64,000 bases of DNA from contig NZ_JACHJV010000001.1 of NCBI RefSeq assembly GCF_014203855.1, positions 5,952,001-6,016,000 on the forward strand, in the 5' to 3' direction. The notes under the pieces are model-generated. The model ran no database searches. It was not told the DNA's origin and saw only the letters and a program-made list of their open reading frames with translations. Source of the DNA: Kitasatospora kifunensis (GTDB lineage Bacteria > Actinomycetota > Actinomycetes > Streptomycetales > Streptomycetaceae). The position numbers and the translations under genes were made by a program. Below, in pieces: positions 8,066-19,500 of this stretch. The first letter of the stretch is position 1, and every line of letters starts with the position of its first letter.

Positions 8066-10668
8066 TCCGCCTCATCCGACGGCTGGTCCGCCTCGTGGTG
8101 CCGTACCGCAGGGACCTGTCGCTGGCATGGAGCACGATCAAGGGGCGCAAGGGCGGTTTCATCGGCTCCTTCGTCGCGATCGCCGCGGGCTCGGCGGTGA
8201 TCACCGCCTGCGGGATCCTGCTGATGTCCGGGCTCAGCACCGGCGTGACCCCCGAACGCTACTCGGGCGCGGAGGTGGTCCTCGGCGGGGAGCAGTCGTT
8301 CTGGCTGGATGAGAGCTCCGAGATCCGCTACGGCGAGCGCGTCACGCTGCCCGCCGACAAGGTCGCCGCCGTCGCCGCCGTGCCCGGTGTCCGGTCCGCG
8401 ATCGGCGACGTCGACATCGAGCTCAGTGTGCTGGCCCCGAACGGCGGTGCGGTGGGTGGCCCGGACGGCTTCCCGGTGTTCGGGCACAGCTGGTCCTCCG
8501 CTGCGCTCGGCCCGTTCCAGATGGGCACGGGCCGCACGCCCTCCGCGTCCGACGAAGTCGTACTCGACGCCGGCCTCGCCGCGCGCGCCCATGTGTCGCC
8601 CGGCTCGACGGTGCGGCTCGTGATCGGCTCGATCGCGTCGTCCTACCGCGTGGTGGGCATCGCCAACCCGCCGGGAGGCCGGTTGGCGCGGCAATCCGCA
8701 GTGTTCTTCACCGACGACCAGGCGACCACGCTGTCCGGCCGGCCGGACCGGGTGGACGCGATCGGTGTGCGCGCCGCGCCCGGCGTCACCCCTGGGCAGC
8801 TGGCCAAGAGGATCACGGCCGCCGTGCCGGACATGGAGGCCAACACCGGTGCGGAACGCGGCGACGTGGAGTTCCTGGACGTGGGCGACGCCCGCAGCCT
8901 GGTGGTCGAGACGGCGGCGTCGTTCGGCGGCACCATGGTGCTGATCGTGGTGTTCGTGGTGGCGAGTACCCTCGCCTTGTCGGTGCAGCAGCGCAGGCGC
9001 GAAATGGCCCTGCTGCGCGCCATCGGCGCGACGCCCAAGCAGATCCACTGGATGATCGGCGCCGAGATGACCCTGGTGTCATTGGCGGGCGCCCTGGTCG
9101 GCGCGATCCCCGGCATCGCCCTTGCGTTCGTGATGCGCGGCGTGTTCATCCTTGCGGGCGCGATGCCCTCGGACTTCCAAATGGACGTGGGGCTGACGCC
9201 CATCTTCGCGTCACTGGTGCTGTGCATGCTCAGCGCCCGGCTCGGCGGCTGGCTGGTCGCGCGCCGGATCGCCAAGACCAGCCCGGTCGAGGCGCTCGGG
9301 GACGCCGCGGTCGAGCCCAAGAAGATTGGCTGGGTCCGGTTGAGCATCGGCGTCCTGCTCATCCCGCTGGGGCTACTGCTGACCGTGGGGAACGTGGCGG
9401 TGTCGGGCGATTCGGCCGCCGACACCGCGGCGAGCGCGGTCCTGATGTTCGTCGTGGCGACGGGGTGCATCGGACCCCTGCTGATCAGAGGCGCCATCGT
9501 GCTGTTCGGCTCGCGGCTGAACCGGCAGTCCGAGGCCCACGGCTTCCTCGCCCAGGCCAACGCGCGAGCCAATTCGCGGCGGCTCAGTGCGGCCGCCACG
9601 CCGCTGGCCATGGGCGTGACCTTGGCAGCCGTGCAGATATTCGGCGCCTCCACGACGACTGCGGCGTCGCAGGACCAACTCGCGGCCGGCCTGCGGGCCG
9701 ACCACGTGCTGACCGCGTCGTCCGGCGCCGGGGTCTCCCCCGAGGTCGTGGACGCCGTGCGCGCCGCGCCCGGGGTCTCCGTGGCCGCGCCGGTGGCGCG
9801 GATGCAGGTGCTGCTGTCGTTCGGGTCCGAGGGCAGCATCCAGACCAAGCCCTACGCTGCCCAGGGCGTGGTGCCCGAACAGCTCTCCGACACCATGGAC
9901 CTCCAGGTGATCGAGGGCAGCATCGCGGATCTGCACGACCAGACGGTGGCGCTGAGTCGGATCGTCGCCCAGACCGTCGGGGCGACGACCGGTAAGACGA
10001 TCGTCCTGCGACTCGGCGACGGCACGCTGATCAAGCCGCGTGTGGTGGCGATCTACGAGAGAGGCCTGGGCTTCGGGGACGTCACCCTGCCCAATGACCT
10101 CGTCGTCGCGCACACCACCGCGCAGGTCGACACCGCGGTGCTGATCAGGTCCGCGAACGGCACCAACTCGAAGGCGCTCGCCGGTGCGCTGCGCAGCGCC
10201 CTCGCGCGCTACCCGACGGTCAAGGTGAGAGGCCGGGGGGCGTTCCAGGACCCGCCCGGGCCCGGCGGCTCGGGTGACTGGGCGCTGAACCTCCTGTTCC
10301 AGACCCTGCTGCTGGGCTACATCGCCATCGCCGTGGTGAACACCCTGGTGATGGCGACGGCGGCGCGGGTTCGCGAGTTCGCCATGATGCAACTCATCGG
10401 CGCCAGCCGGGATCAGGTCCGCGCGATGATGAACGGCGAAGCCAGAATCGTGGTCTTCTCAGCGCTGCTGTTCGGTCTGCTGGCGACGGTCCCGCCGCTG
10501 ATCGGCATCAGCCTCGGGCTGACGAAGTCGCCCGTGCCCAGTCTCTCCGCGCTCGGCCTCATCGCGATCGTCGTGCTCACCATCGCGCTCTCCTGGGGTC
10601 CGATCGCGATCGCCACCCGGTTCGCCATGCGGCTCGCGCCGGTCGACGCGATCGGCGGGCGCGAGTGA
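8062..10668 (+). CDS. ABC transporter permease with two FtsX-like domains
   Basis: An 868-residue membrane protein with the duplicated MacB/FtsX layout. It has an N-terminal transmembrane helix (IGSFVAIAAGSAVITACGIL), a large extracytoplasmic domain, and three helices around residues 290-400 containing the ALLRAIGATPKQIHWMI coupling segment. A central helix pair, a second external domain and a last three-helix bundle with FAMMQLIGASRDQVRAMM follow. I chose the GTG at 8062, giving the usual GTGA overlap with the ATPase; the GTG at 8059 is also possible. Together the two proteins form a complete mechanotransmission-type exporter. Confidence 0.9.
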   Translation: MIRLIRRLVRLVVPYRRDLSLAWSTIKGRKGGFIGSFVAIAAGSAVITACGILLMSGLSTGVTPERYSGAEVVLGGEQSFWLDESSEIRYGERVTLPADKVAAVAAVPGVRSAIGDVDIELSVLAPNGGAVGGPDGFPVFGHSWSSAALGPFQMGTGRTPSASDEVVLDAGLAARAHVSPGSTVRLVIGSIASSYRVVGIANPPGGRLARQSAVFFTDDQATTLSGRPDRVDAIGVRAAPGVTPGQLAKRITAAVPDMEANTGAERGDVEFLDVGDARSLVVETAASFGGTMVLIVVFVVASTLALSVQQRRREMALLRAIGATPKQIHWMIGAEMTLVSLAGALVGAIPGIALAFVMRGVFILAGAMPSDFQMDVGLTPIFASLVLCMLSARLGGWLVARRIAKTSPVEALGDAAVEPKKIGWVRLSIGVLLIPLGLLLTVGNVAVSGDSAADTAASAVLMFVVATGCIGPLLIRGAIVLFGSRLNRQSEAHGFLAQANARANSRRLSAAATPLAMGVTLAAVQIFGASTTTAASQDQLAAGLRADHVLTASSGAGVSPEVVDAVRAAPGVSVAAPVARMQVLLSFGSEGSIQTKPYAAQGVVPEQLSDTMDLQVIEGSIADLHDQTVALSRIVAQTVGATTGKTIVLRLGDGTLIKPRVVAIYERGLGFGDVTLPNDLVVAHTTAQVDTAVLIRSANGTNSKALAGALRSALARYPTVKVRGRGAFQDPPGPGGSGDWALNLLFQTLLLGYIAIAVVNTLVMATAARVREFAMMQLIGASRDQVRAMMNGEARIVVFSALLFGLLATVPPLIGISLGLTKSPVPSLSALGLIAIVVLTIALSWGPIAIATRFAMRLAPVDAIGGRE

Positions 10669-10686
10669 GCCGCCCCGCGGGCGGCT
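10668..10686 (+). terminator. Short GC hairpin after the ABC permease
   Basis: AGCCGCCC (10668-10675) pairs with GGGCGGCT (10679-10686) across a 3-nt loop, overlapping the permease stop codon. There is no U-run, so it may only attenuate transcription before the NRPS genes. The rest of the gap to 10948 holds no gene. Confidence 0.4.
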
Positions 10687-10948
10687 GATGCCGCGGGAGC
10701 ACGCGATGGCGTCGCCGGGTGTCCGGTGGCGCTATCGGCTTGGTGGGACTGGGTTCTGACCGGTCCCGGCACGATCGGCGCGCTCCTCGGTGCGGCAGCG
10801 GTCCCCGGCGTCAAAGCGCTTGCCGACCGCCCTGTTTCGTTCTTCCGTCAAGTGCGTAGCTGGGTCGCGGCCCATCTGGGGAGACTTGGCCCGGTCAAAC
10901 AGGCTTCCGCTGTGGAAGTGATGCCCAGACCGGAGAGGGAGGCCGCAC

Positions 10949-13900
10949 GTGACCCCCGAGGGGTTCCCGGCAGCAGGGCCAGTATCGGACCCGGCCATCG
11001 ATCATGCGGTGAGCCGCTTTCCCGTAGACCGTCCACGGCCAGCGGCACCCGCCCAGGCCACGGCGACACACCGATTCACGCTCGGCAGCGCGCTCACGTC
11101 GGGTCTGCGGCAACTTGCGGAATCGGCCGGCAGCTCGCTGTTCGGCGCGTTGGCCGCCGCAGGCCAGGTGCTGTCCGCGGTGTACGCGGGTCAGGACGAG
11201 GTGACCGTGACCGTCCGCGGTCAGTCCGCGAGGGACGACGGTGCGTCGGTCGTCCTGCACGCGAACGTCGACAGCGGACTCCCGTTCGACCACCTCCTCG
11301 GAGGGGTCTTCGGCGCGGCGGGCGCCGCGCTGCCCGGCGAGTTCGCCGTAGCCGATGTCGTGCTGCAGTTCGCCGAACTGGACGGCGGGCTGGAGGTGTG
11401 CGTCGCCTACCACCCCGAGGTGCTCGACACGGCGACCGTCGAGCGGCTGGCCGAGGCCTTCCACACCCTGGTGGAGGGCGTGGTCGACAACCGGGGGCGG
11501 CCATTGTCCGAGCTGAGGCTGATGCCGGACGACGAGCTGCGCCGTGTGCTCCTCGACTGGAACGACACCACGCGCGAGTTCCCCGCGCACCGCAGCCTGC
11601 CGGACGTCTTCGCCGAGCAGGTGCTGCTCTCCCCGGACAAGACGGCCGTGTTGTTCGGTGTCGAGCACCTCAGCTACGCCGAGCTGAACGAGCGGGCCAA
11701 CCGGCTCGCCCACCGCCTGCTGGCCGAGGGCGTCACCCCCGAGTCCCGGGTCGCGCTGCTGCTGGACCGGTCGGTGCACGCGGTCGTGTCCATCCTGGCG
11801 GTGGCGAAGGCCGGCGGCGTCTACGTCCCGCTGCACGCCGCCTATCCCGAGGACCGCGTCCGCTTCGTACTGGCCGATGTCGGAGCCGAACTGCTGCTGA
11901 CGGACCGGTCCATGGCGGCCAAGGCCGCCGCGACCGACGTCCCGGTGCTCGTGGTGGACGACACGGCCACGACCGCCGGTCAGCCCGCCCACAACCCCGA
12001 GCGGGTTCCGGATGCCCGGCAGCTCGCCTACATCATGTTCACCTCGGGCTCCACCGGAACCCCGAAGGGCGTCGCGGTCACCCACTCCGACGTGGTCGCC
12101 CTGGCATGGGACCACCGATGGCGCGACGTGGCGCACCGGCGCATCCTGTTCCACTCCCCGCACGCCTTCGACGCCTCGACCTACGAGGTGTGGGTGCCGC
12201 TGCTGACCGGCAGTGAGATGGTCATCGCGGTGCAGGAGCCGACGCCCGCTCTCGTGCGCGAGCTGATTGCCGAGCACGGGGTGACGGCGGTGTTCCTCAC
12301 CTCCGCGTTGCTGCGCCTGTTCGCCGAGGAGGCGCCCGACTGCTTCGACGGCGCAGCCACGGTGATCACCGGCGGCGAGGTGCCCTCGGCGGAGGCGCTG
12401 GAGCGCGTGATGGCGCACTGCCCCGGCACGCTGGTCATCAATGCCTACGGACCGACCGAGGCCACCACCTATGCGCTGTTCCAGGAGCTGTGCCCGGAGC
12501 AGGTGCGGTCGGGTGCGGTGCCGATCGGCCGACCGTTGGACAACACCCGGCTGTACGTGCTCGACGCGTGGCTGCGCCCGGTTCCGGTCGGCGCGCCAGG
12601 CGAGCTGTACATCGCGGGCGACGGCTTGGCGCGCGGCTACTTCGGCCGGGCGTCGGTGACCGCCGAGCGGTTCGTCGCCGACCCCTTCGGGTCGGGCGAG
12701 CGGCTGTACCGCACCGGCGACGTCGTCCGGTGGCGCGCCGACGGGACGATGGACTACCTGCGCCGTGCCGACAACCAGGTCAAGATCCGCGGCTTCCGGA
12801 TCGAGATCGGCGAGATCGAGGCCGCGCTCACCGCACTCGACGACGTCACCGACGCCGTGGTCGTCGTGCACGAGATACGCGGCGCCCGGCATCTGGTCGC
12901 CTACGTGGTGTCGGAACGCGGCCAGGAGGCCGGCGCGGCAGCGTGGCGCGACGCCCTGTCCGCGCGGCTGCCGAGCTATGAGGTGCCGTCCTGGTTCATC
13001 CCCATGGACGCACTGCCCCTGTCGAACACCGGCAAGGTCGACCGTCGCGCGCTGCCCGCGCCGCAGATCGACCAGTTGTCCGCAGGGGACCACGTCGAGC
13101 CGCGGACGGACATCGAGCGGCTGCTGGCCCAGGTGTGGGCCGAGGTGTTCGGCGTCGAGCGGGTGGGCGTGACCGACAACTTCTTCGCCGTCGGCGGCGA
13201 CTCCATCCTGGCCATCAAGGTCGTCTCCCGGGCACGGTCCCGCGGTATCCGGCTGACCGCCAAGGACCTCTTCATCACCCCAACCATCGGGGAACTGGCC
13301 GAGGTCGCGACCCTTGCGGACAGCGGACCCGATGACGCCCCGCCGGCTCGCCCGCTGGTCCACCTCACCGCCGCCGAGACCGAGCGCCTCGCCGCGGGCG
13401 GGGCCGTCGAGGACGTCTACCCTCTGACCCCGATGCAGAGCGGGATGCTCTTCGATGCGCTGATGACCGAGGACACCGGTCTGCACCTGATCCAGTTCGA
13501 CCTGGTGCTCGACCACGTCGACGAACCGGAGCTGCTCGGCCGGGCCTGGCAGCAGGCAGCGGACCGGCTGCCCATCCTGCGCACCGCCGTGGTCTGGGCG
13601 GACGTCAGCAGCCCGGTGCAGGTGGTGCTCGCTGAGGCCGCGCTGCCCGTCACCCAGCACGACTGGCGGGAGCTGCCGGAATCCGCCCGACGGGAGCGGT
13701 GGCACACCCTGCGCGCCGCGGACCGGGCGGCCGGGGTCGACCTCGCCGCCGCACCACTGGCCAGGGTCGCGATCATCCGGCTCACCGACACCAGCGTCCG
13801 TGTGCTGTGGTCGATGCACCACATCGTGATGGACGGGTGGAGCGGCGCCGAGTTGCTCGCAGAGGTGGTCGCCGACTACGCGCGGCTGCGCGACGGCGCG

Positions 13901-16546
13901 GGGCCGCAACCGCAGCCCCGGGTGCCGTTCAGGGACTACCTGCGGTGGCTGGGCGAGCAGGACCAGGCCGCGGCGGAGGCGTACTGGCATGGCATGCTCG
14001 GCGAGTTCATCACGCCGACCCGGCTGCCCTACGACAGCCCGGCCACGCCGGACTACCGGCCGCGCGCGACCGAGACGGTGGAGGTGGACATCGCACCCGA
14101 GCTGTCCGCACGGCTCGCGGAAGTGGCCAAGCGGACGCAGCTGACCACGAGCACGCTCCTGCAGGGTGCGTGGGCGCTGCTGCTGTCGCGCTACAGCGGC
14201 GGCCGAAGCGTCTGCTTCGGCGCCACGGTGTCCGGTCGGACACCGGGCCTGGCGGGCGTCGACTCGATCATCGGCATGCTGGTCAACACACTGCCGGTCC
14301 TCGTGCACGTGGACGGCGAGCAGGACTTGGTGGCTTGGCTGGCCGGGCTCCAGGCGGAGCAGGCCCGCGCCCGGGACTTCGAGGCCGTGTCGCTGACGCA
14401 GGCGCAGTCGTGGAGCGGGCTGTCCGCCGGGGATAACCTGTTCGACAGCATCATCGTCTTCGAGAACTATCCGTTCGACGACCAGGCGTTCACCGCGCAC
14501 GGCCTGGAACTCAGCCACTTCGACACCGAGGTCGGCGCGGGCGCCGCGCTCGGCGTCGTCGTGCTCCCCGGTGACCGGCTCACGGTGCGGCTGCACCACG
14601 ATCCGGCGCTGTTCGAGGCGGACAGTGTGCGCCGGATGGCGGAATACCTGCGGACGCTGCTGGAGGCGTTCGCCGACGGCCTTGAGCGGACCGTAGGTGA
14701 GCTTCCGGTCCTCTCCCCCGCCGAGTACCGGGTGGTCGTCGGCGAGAGGGCCGCCGACCACCCTGTCGGCCACCGGATGGAGGAGTTGGTCGCCGAGCAG
14801 GCACGGCTGCACCCGGACGCCGTCGCCGTGGAACTCGACGACCAGGATCTGACCTACGCAGAGTTGGAGGCGCGGGCGAACCAGCTGGCCCACCACCTCG
14901 TCGAGCGGGGCATCGGCAGCGACGTGCTGGTGGGGATCGCGATCGAGCGGAGCCTGGACCTGTTCGTCGCCATCCTCGGCATCCTCAAGGCGGGCGGCGC
15001 GTACGTACCGCTGGACCCTGACTACCCGGCGGAGCGGCTGGGCATCACGCTGGCTGAGACCCGCCCACCGGTGGTGCTGGCCCATGAGCACGCCATCGGC
15101 CGGTTCCCCCGGACCGACGCGGAGCTGGTGTTCCTGGACCGGGACTGGCCGGTCATCGCCACGTACCCGACCACCTGCCCCGAGGTGCGGGGCAGCGCCC
15201 GCGACCTCGCTTATGTGGTCTACACCTCGGGCTCGACCGGCCGGCCCAAGGGCGTGATGGTCGAGCACCGCTCGCTCCACAACACCGTGACCGCGGTGGT
15301 CGGGCCCTACGGGCTCACGCCGAGCAGCCGGGTGTTCCAGTTGTGCTCCATGAGCTTCGACACCGGCGTGCAGGACCTGTTCACCACCTGGGCCGCCGGT
15401 GGCACGATGGTGGTGCCGGGCCCGGACGTCGCGCGCAACGGCGCCTACCTGGTCGAGCACATGCTCGCGGGCAAGGTCACCACGGCGTCCATCCCGATCA
15501 CCGTGCTGTCGTCGCTCGATCCGGGGTCCCTGCCCGGGATGGACACCATCCGGGTCGGCGGGGACGTGGTCGTGCCCGAGGTGGCCGAGGCGTGGGCGCG
15601 CAACCATCGAGTGATCAACAACTACGGGCCGACCGAGGCCGGCGTGACGGTGAGCCTGTTCGAGGTCGAGCAGGGTGCGGGCTATCGCAGCGTGCCGCTG
15701 GGCGAGCCACTCGCCAACACTCGGGCCTACGTGCTCGATGACCGCCTGTCCCCGGTGCCGATCGGGGTGCCCGGCGAGCTGTACGTCGGCGGTGTGGGCA
15801 TCGCGCGGGGTTACGTCGACAACCGGGCCAAGACCGCCGAGCGGTTCGTCGCCGACCCGTTCGGCTCGCCCGGGGCGCGGCTGTACCGGACCGGCGACGT
15901 GGTGCGGTGGCGTCCGAACGGCATGCTGGACTTCGTCGGGCGCACCGACGACCAGGTCAAGATCCGCGGGTTCCGGGTGGAGCTCGGCGAGATCGAGAGT
16001 GTGCTGATGCGGCACGACGCGGTGGCCGAGGCCGTGGTGTCGGTGTGGCCGGACGGCAAGGGCAACAAGCGACTCGTCGCCTACTTCGTGGGCCGGCCCG
16101 GGGAGCCGACACTGAGCGCGGAGGAGCTGCGTCGCCACCTCAGCGGCTCGCTGCCCACCTACATGGTCCCGAGCGCGATCGTCCTGCTGGAGCGGATGCC
16201 GCTCAACCACAACGGCAAGCTCGACAGGTCTGCGCTGCCCGCGCCGACCCGCCAGGACGGCACGGGCGCCGAGTACGTCGCCCCGAGGGACCCGACCGAG
16301 GAGGCGTTGGCCCGGATCTGGTCGGAGGTGCTGGGCATCGAGCGAGTCGGCGTCGAGGACGACTTCTTCACCCTCGGCGGCGACTCCATCAACAGCCTAC
16401 GCATCGTCGCCAGGATGCGCACCGCCTTCGGTGTCGAGGTCACCCCCCGAGACCTCTTCGAGGGACCGACGATCGGCGCCCTGGCCACGACCATCCGCGA
16501 CCGGATCCTGGCCCAGGTGCTGGAGACAGCCACAGCTCAGTCCTGA
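10949..16546 (+). CDS. NRPS, loading plus extension module: [half-C]-A-PCP-C-A-PCP
   Basis: A 1865-residue synthetase. Residues about 45-190 resemble only the C-terminal lobe of a condensation domain; the lobe carrying HHxxxDG is absent, as in some loading modules. A1 spans about 210-700 (TSGSTGTPKG near 364, NAYGPTE near 498, NTGKVDRRAL near 693). PCP1 has FFAVGGDSI near 745. C2 begins at YPLTPMQSGMLF (about 824) with HHIVMDGWS near 957. A2 spans about 1280-1760 (TSGSTGRPKG near 1424, NNYGPTE near 1558). PCP2 has FFTLGGDSI near 1808. By-eye substrate codes are DAYFIGATYK for A1 and DTQSRGNVTK for A2; I cannot assign either. GTG start with GAGGGAGG upstream. The next NRPS gene starts 40 nt later. 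Confidence 0.93.
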   Translation: MTPEGFPAAGPVSDPAIDHAVSRFPVDRPRPAAPAQATATHRFTLGSALTSGLRQLAESAGSSLFGALAAAGQVLSAVYAGQDEVTVTVRGQSARDDGASVVLHANVDSGLPFDHLLGGVFGAAGAALPGEFAVADVVLQFAELDGGLEVCVAYHPEVLDTATVERLAEAFHTLVEGVVDNRGRPLSELRLMPDDELRRVLLDWNDTTREFPAHRSLPDVFAEQVLLSPDKTAVLFGVEHLSYAELNERANRLAHRLLAEGVTPESRVALLLDRSVHAVVSILAVAKAGGVYVPLHAAYPEDRVRFVLADVGAELLLTDRSMAAKAAATDVPVLVVDDTATTAGQPAHNPERVPDARQLAYIMFTSGSTGTPKGVAVTHSDVVALAWDHRWRDVAHRRILFHSPHAFDASTYEVWVPLLTGSEMVIAVQEPTPALVRELIAEHGVTAVFLTSALLRLFAEEAPDCFDGAATVITGGEVPSAEALERVMAHCPGTLVINAYGPTEATTYALFQELCPEQVRSGAVPIGRPLDNTRLYVLDAWLRPVPVGAPGELYIAGDGLARGYFGRASVTAERFVADPFGSGERLYRTGDVVRWRADGTMDYLRRADNQVKIRGFRIEIGEIEAALTALDDVTDAVVVVHEIRGARHLVAYVVSERGQEAGAAAWRDALSARLPSYEVPSWFIPMDALPLSNTGKVDRRALPAPQIDQLSAGDHVEPRTDIERLLAQVWAEVFGVERVGVTDNFFAVGGDSILAIKVVSRARSRGIRLTAKDLFITPTIGELAEVATLADSGPDDAPPARPLVHLTAAETERLAAGGAVEDVYPLTPMQSGMLFDALMTEDTGLHLIQFDLVLDHVDEPELLGRAWQQAADRLPILRTAVVWADVSSPVQVVLAEAALPVTQHDWRELPESARRERWHTLRAADRAAGVDLAAAPLARVAIIRLTDTSVRVLWSMHHIVMDGWSGAELLAEVVADYARLRDGAGPQPQPRVPFRDYLRWLGEQDQAAAEAYWHGMLGEFITPTRLPYDSPATPDYRPRATETVEVDIAPELSARLAEVAKRTQLTTSTLLQGAWALLLSRYSGGRSVCFGATVSGRTPGLAGVDSIIGMLVNTLPVLVHVDGEQDLVAWLAGLQAEQARARDFEAVSLTQAQSWSGLSAGDNLFDSIIVFENYPFDDQAFTAHGLELSHFDTEVGAGAALGVVVLPGDRLTVRLHHDPALFEADSVRRMAEYLRTLLEAFADGLERTVGELPVLSPAEYRVVVGERAADHPVGHRMEELVAEQARLHPDAVAVELDDQDLTYAELEARANQLAHHLVERGIGSDVLVGIAIERSLDLFVAILGILKAGGAYVPLDPDYPAERLGITLAETRPPVVLAHEHAIGRFPRTDAELVFLDRDWPVIATYPTTCPEVRGSARDLAYVVYTSGSTGRPKGVMVEHRSLHNTVTAVVGPYGLTPSSRVFQLCSMSFDTGVQDLFTTWAAGGTMVVPGPDVARNGAYLVEHMLAGKVTTASIPITVLSSLDPGSLPGMDTIRVGGDVVVPEVAEAWARNHRVINNYGPTEAGVTVSLFEVEQGAGYRSVPLGEPLANTRAYVLDDRLSPVPIGVPGELYVGGVGIARGYVDNRAKTAERFVADPFGSPGARLYRTGDVVRWRPNGMLDFVGRTDDQVKIRGFRVELGEIESVLMRHDAVAEAVVSVWPDGKGNKRLVAYFVGRPGEPTLSAEELRRHLSGSLPTYMVPSAIVLLERMPLNHNGKLDRSALPAPTRQDGTGAEYVAPRDPTEEALARIWSEVLGIERVGVEDDFFTLGGDSINSLRIVARMRTAFGVEVTPRDLFEGPTIGALATTIRDRILAQVLETATAQS

Positions 16547-16586
16547 ACGCATCGGACCCGCACTTCTGATTGGGAGAGAGAACAGC

Positions 16587-19500
16587 ATGGAACTGCCAGC
16601 CGCCGCGAAGGACCGGTTGTCGGAGCTTCCCGACCATCTGCGGGAACTCGTCATGCGACAGCTCGCCGGTGCGGCCGATCCCGTTCCCGAGGGCCGCGCG
16701 ATCACGTCGGCGCCCCGGGACGGTGCACTGCCGTTGTCGGCAGGCCAGCAGGGGCTGTGGTTCCTGACTGAACTGAACCCCGGCAGCGTCGAGTACAACG
16801 CGCCGCGGGTGCTGCGGTTGACCGGCGAGTTGAACGTCGAGGCGCTGCGCACGGCCCTCGACGCCGTGGTCGCGCGGCACGAGGCGCTGCGCACCACCAT
16901 CGGCGAGGTCGAGGGCCGCGGCATCCAGGTGGTGCACGAGCCCGGTCGCGTGCCGGTCGAGGTCGTCGAGCTGTCCGACCTGCCGGAGGCCGAGTGCGCC
17001 GCCGAACTCGACCGCTGCCTGGAACGCGAGGGCGCCACCCCGTTCGACCTGCGCCGCGGTCCGCTGTTCCGGGTGTCGCTGGTACGGCTCGCCGCGGACG
17101 AGCACGTGCTGGTGCTGGGTCTGCACCACATCGTCGGCGACGGCTGGTCCATCGGCATCCTGGTCGAGGAGCTCAACGCCGGGTACGCGGCGCACGTACG
17201 CGGTGAGACGGCCGAACTGCCGGACCTGCCGGTGCAGTACGCCGACTTCGCCGTGTGGCAGCAGGAACGGCTGGCCGGGCCGGACGTGGCGGGGCAGGTC
17301 GACTACTGGCGGCGGCAGTTGGCCGGGCTGTCTCCGGTGGAGCTGCCGGCGGACCGCCCGCGTCCCCCGCTGCTCGGCACCGCGGGCGCGGTGCACGAGA
17401 TCGACCTGCCCGCACCGCTGGTCCGGCGGCTGGCGGAGCTCGGCGCGCGCGGCGGAGCCACGCTTTTCATGACCCTGGTGGCCGCGAGCCAGCTGCTGTT
17501 CGCCCGCTACTCGGGGCAGTCCGACATCGCGGTGGGCTCGGTGACCGCGGGCCGCGGCAAGGTCGAGCTGGAACACCTCATCGGCTACTTCAGCAACACC
17601 ATCGTGCTGCGGTCCGTCGTCGACGAATCGCGGTCTTTCACCGACTTCCTCGGCGACGTCCGCTCCACCGTGCTCGACGCGTTCGCCAACGACGAGATCC
17701 CGTTCCAGCGACTGGTCGACATCCTGCGGCCGGAGCGCGACCCGAGCCGGCCGCCCCTGGCGCAGGTGATGGTCAACCTCCAGGCCGCGCAGGACGGAGG
17801 GGCCGAACTGCCGGGCCTGCGGGTCACGGAGGTCCTCCCGCCGATGCAGGTGGCCAAGTTCGACGTGTCCTTCGACTTCTTCGAGCGAGATGGTGCGCTG
17901 ACCGGCCACATCGAGTACAGCACCGACCTGTTCGACCGGGCGACGATCGAGCGGATGAGCGGTCACCTGCTGACCCTGCTCGACGGCATCACCGCGCGGC
18001 CGGACGAGCCGATGCGGGACCTGCCCCTTCTCACCGAGCCCGAGCTGCACCAGCTGGCCACCGAGTGGAACGGCCCCACGGTGGGGTTCGGCCCCTCCCG
18101 GTGCGTGCACGAGCTGTTCGACGAGCAGGCCGCGCTCACCCCCGACGCGGTGGCGGTGAGCTGCGCGGGCGAAAGCCTGACCTTCGCCGCGCTGGCGGCC
18201 CGGGCCAACCAGCTGGCGCGACACCTGATGGACCTGGGCGCGGGTCCGGGAACGCTGGTCGGCGTGTGCGTCGAGCGCGGCGTGGACGCGATGGTCGCGC
18301 TGCTCGGCGTGATGAAGTCGGGCGCGGCGTTTGTGCCGCTCGACCCGGACTACCCGGCGCAGCGGCTGAGCATGATGCTGGCCGACGCCGCCGCACCGGT
18401 GGTGGTCACCCAGAGCGCCGTGCTGGACCGCGTCGCCGGACACGACGCGACCGTGGTGTGCCTCGACCACCACCGATCGGTGATTGAGGCCCGGCCGGAC
18501 GGACCGCCGGAGTCCGGGGTCACCGTGGACGACCTCGTCTACGTGATCTACACGTCTGGCACGACCGGCAAGCCCAAGGGCGTGCAGATCAGCCACCGCA
18601 ACGTGCACCACATCCTGCAGTCCTGGAACGCCCGCTACGGGCTGGACGAGATCTGCGGCCGGGCCCTGTGCGTGGCCAGCTTCGGCGTCGACCTGTTCCT
18701 CGGCGACTTCTTGTTCTCCGCGCTCTTCGGCGGTGAGATGGTGGTGTGCCCGGCGGAGGTGGTGACCGACCCGCCCACGCTGGTGGACCTGATCGCCGAG
18801 ATCCAGCCGCAGATCCTGGCCACCACGCCGTCGCTCGCCAGGGCGATCAGCACCGAGCTGGCCTGGCGGGGCGGCGGTGGCCTCGAATCGGTACGGCTGC
18901 TCTCCCTCGGTGCCGAGGGCTGGCTGGCGGAGGACTGTGCCAATTTGCTCGAACACATCGGCCCCGACACGCTGGCGGTCAACGCGTACGGCGCGACCGA
19001 GACGACGGTGGACTCCACCGTGTTCGCGCTGGGCGGCGACCCGGTAGAGCCCTCGGCGTTCGTCCCGATCGGCAAGCCGATGGTGAACACCAGCGTGTAC
19101 GTCGTGGACGCGCTGGGCCGCCCGGTGCCGATCGGGGTGCCCGGCGAGCTCTTCATCGGCGGCGGCGGCGTGGCCCAAGGGTACTGGCAGCGCCCCGAGC
19201 TGACCGCCGAGCGGTTCCCCCGTGACGTCCTCGGGCCGGGCACCGGCAGGTTCTACCGCACCGGGGACGTGGTGCGCTGGCGCGGCGACGGCAACCTGGA
19301 GTACCTCGGCCGGGTGGATGACCAGGTCAAGATCCGCGGGTTCCGGGTGGAGCTCGGCGAGGTGGAGACCGCACTGGCCCGCCACCCCGAGGTTGCCACC
19401 GCGGCGGCTGTCGCGCGGCGCGGCGACTCCGGCCACACCCGGCTGTTCGCCTACGTGGTGTCGGCGGGCACGCAGGCGCCCGACCTCGCCGAACTCCGGG

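Noticed and set aside
10895..16210. A minus-strand open frame of 1771 codons opposite the first NRPS gene
   Set aside because: It is the antisense shadow of GC-rich NRPS coding DNA: Arg/His/Gln/Gly-rich, no domain, no ribosome binding site, and the plus strand has all NRPS motifs.
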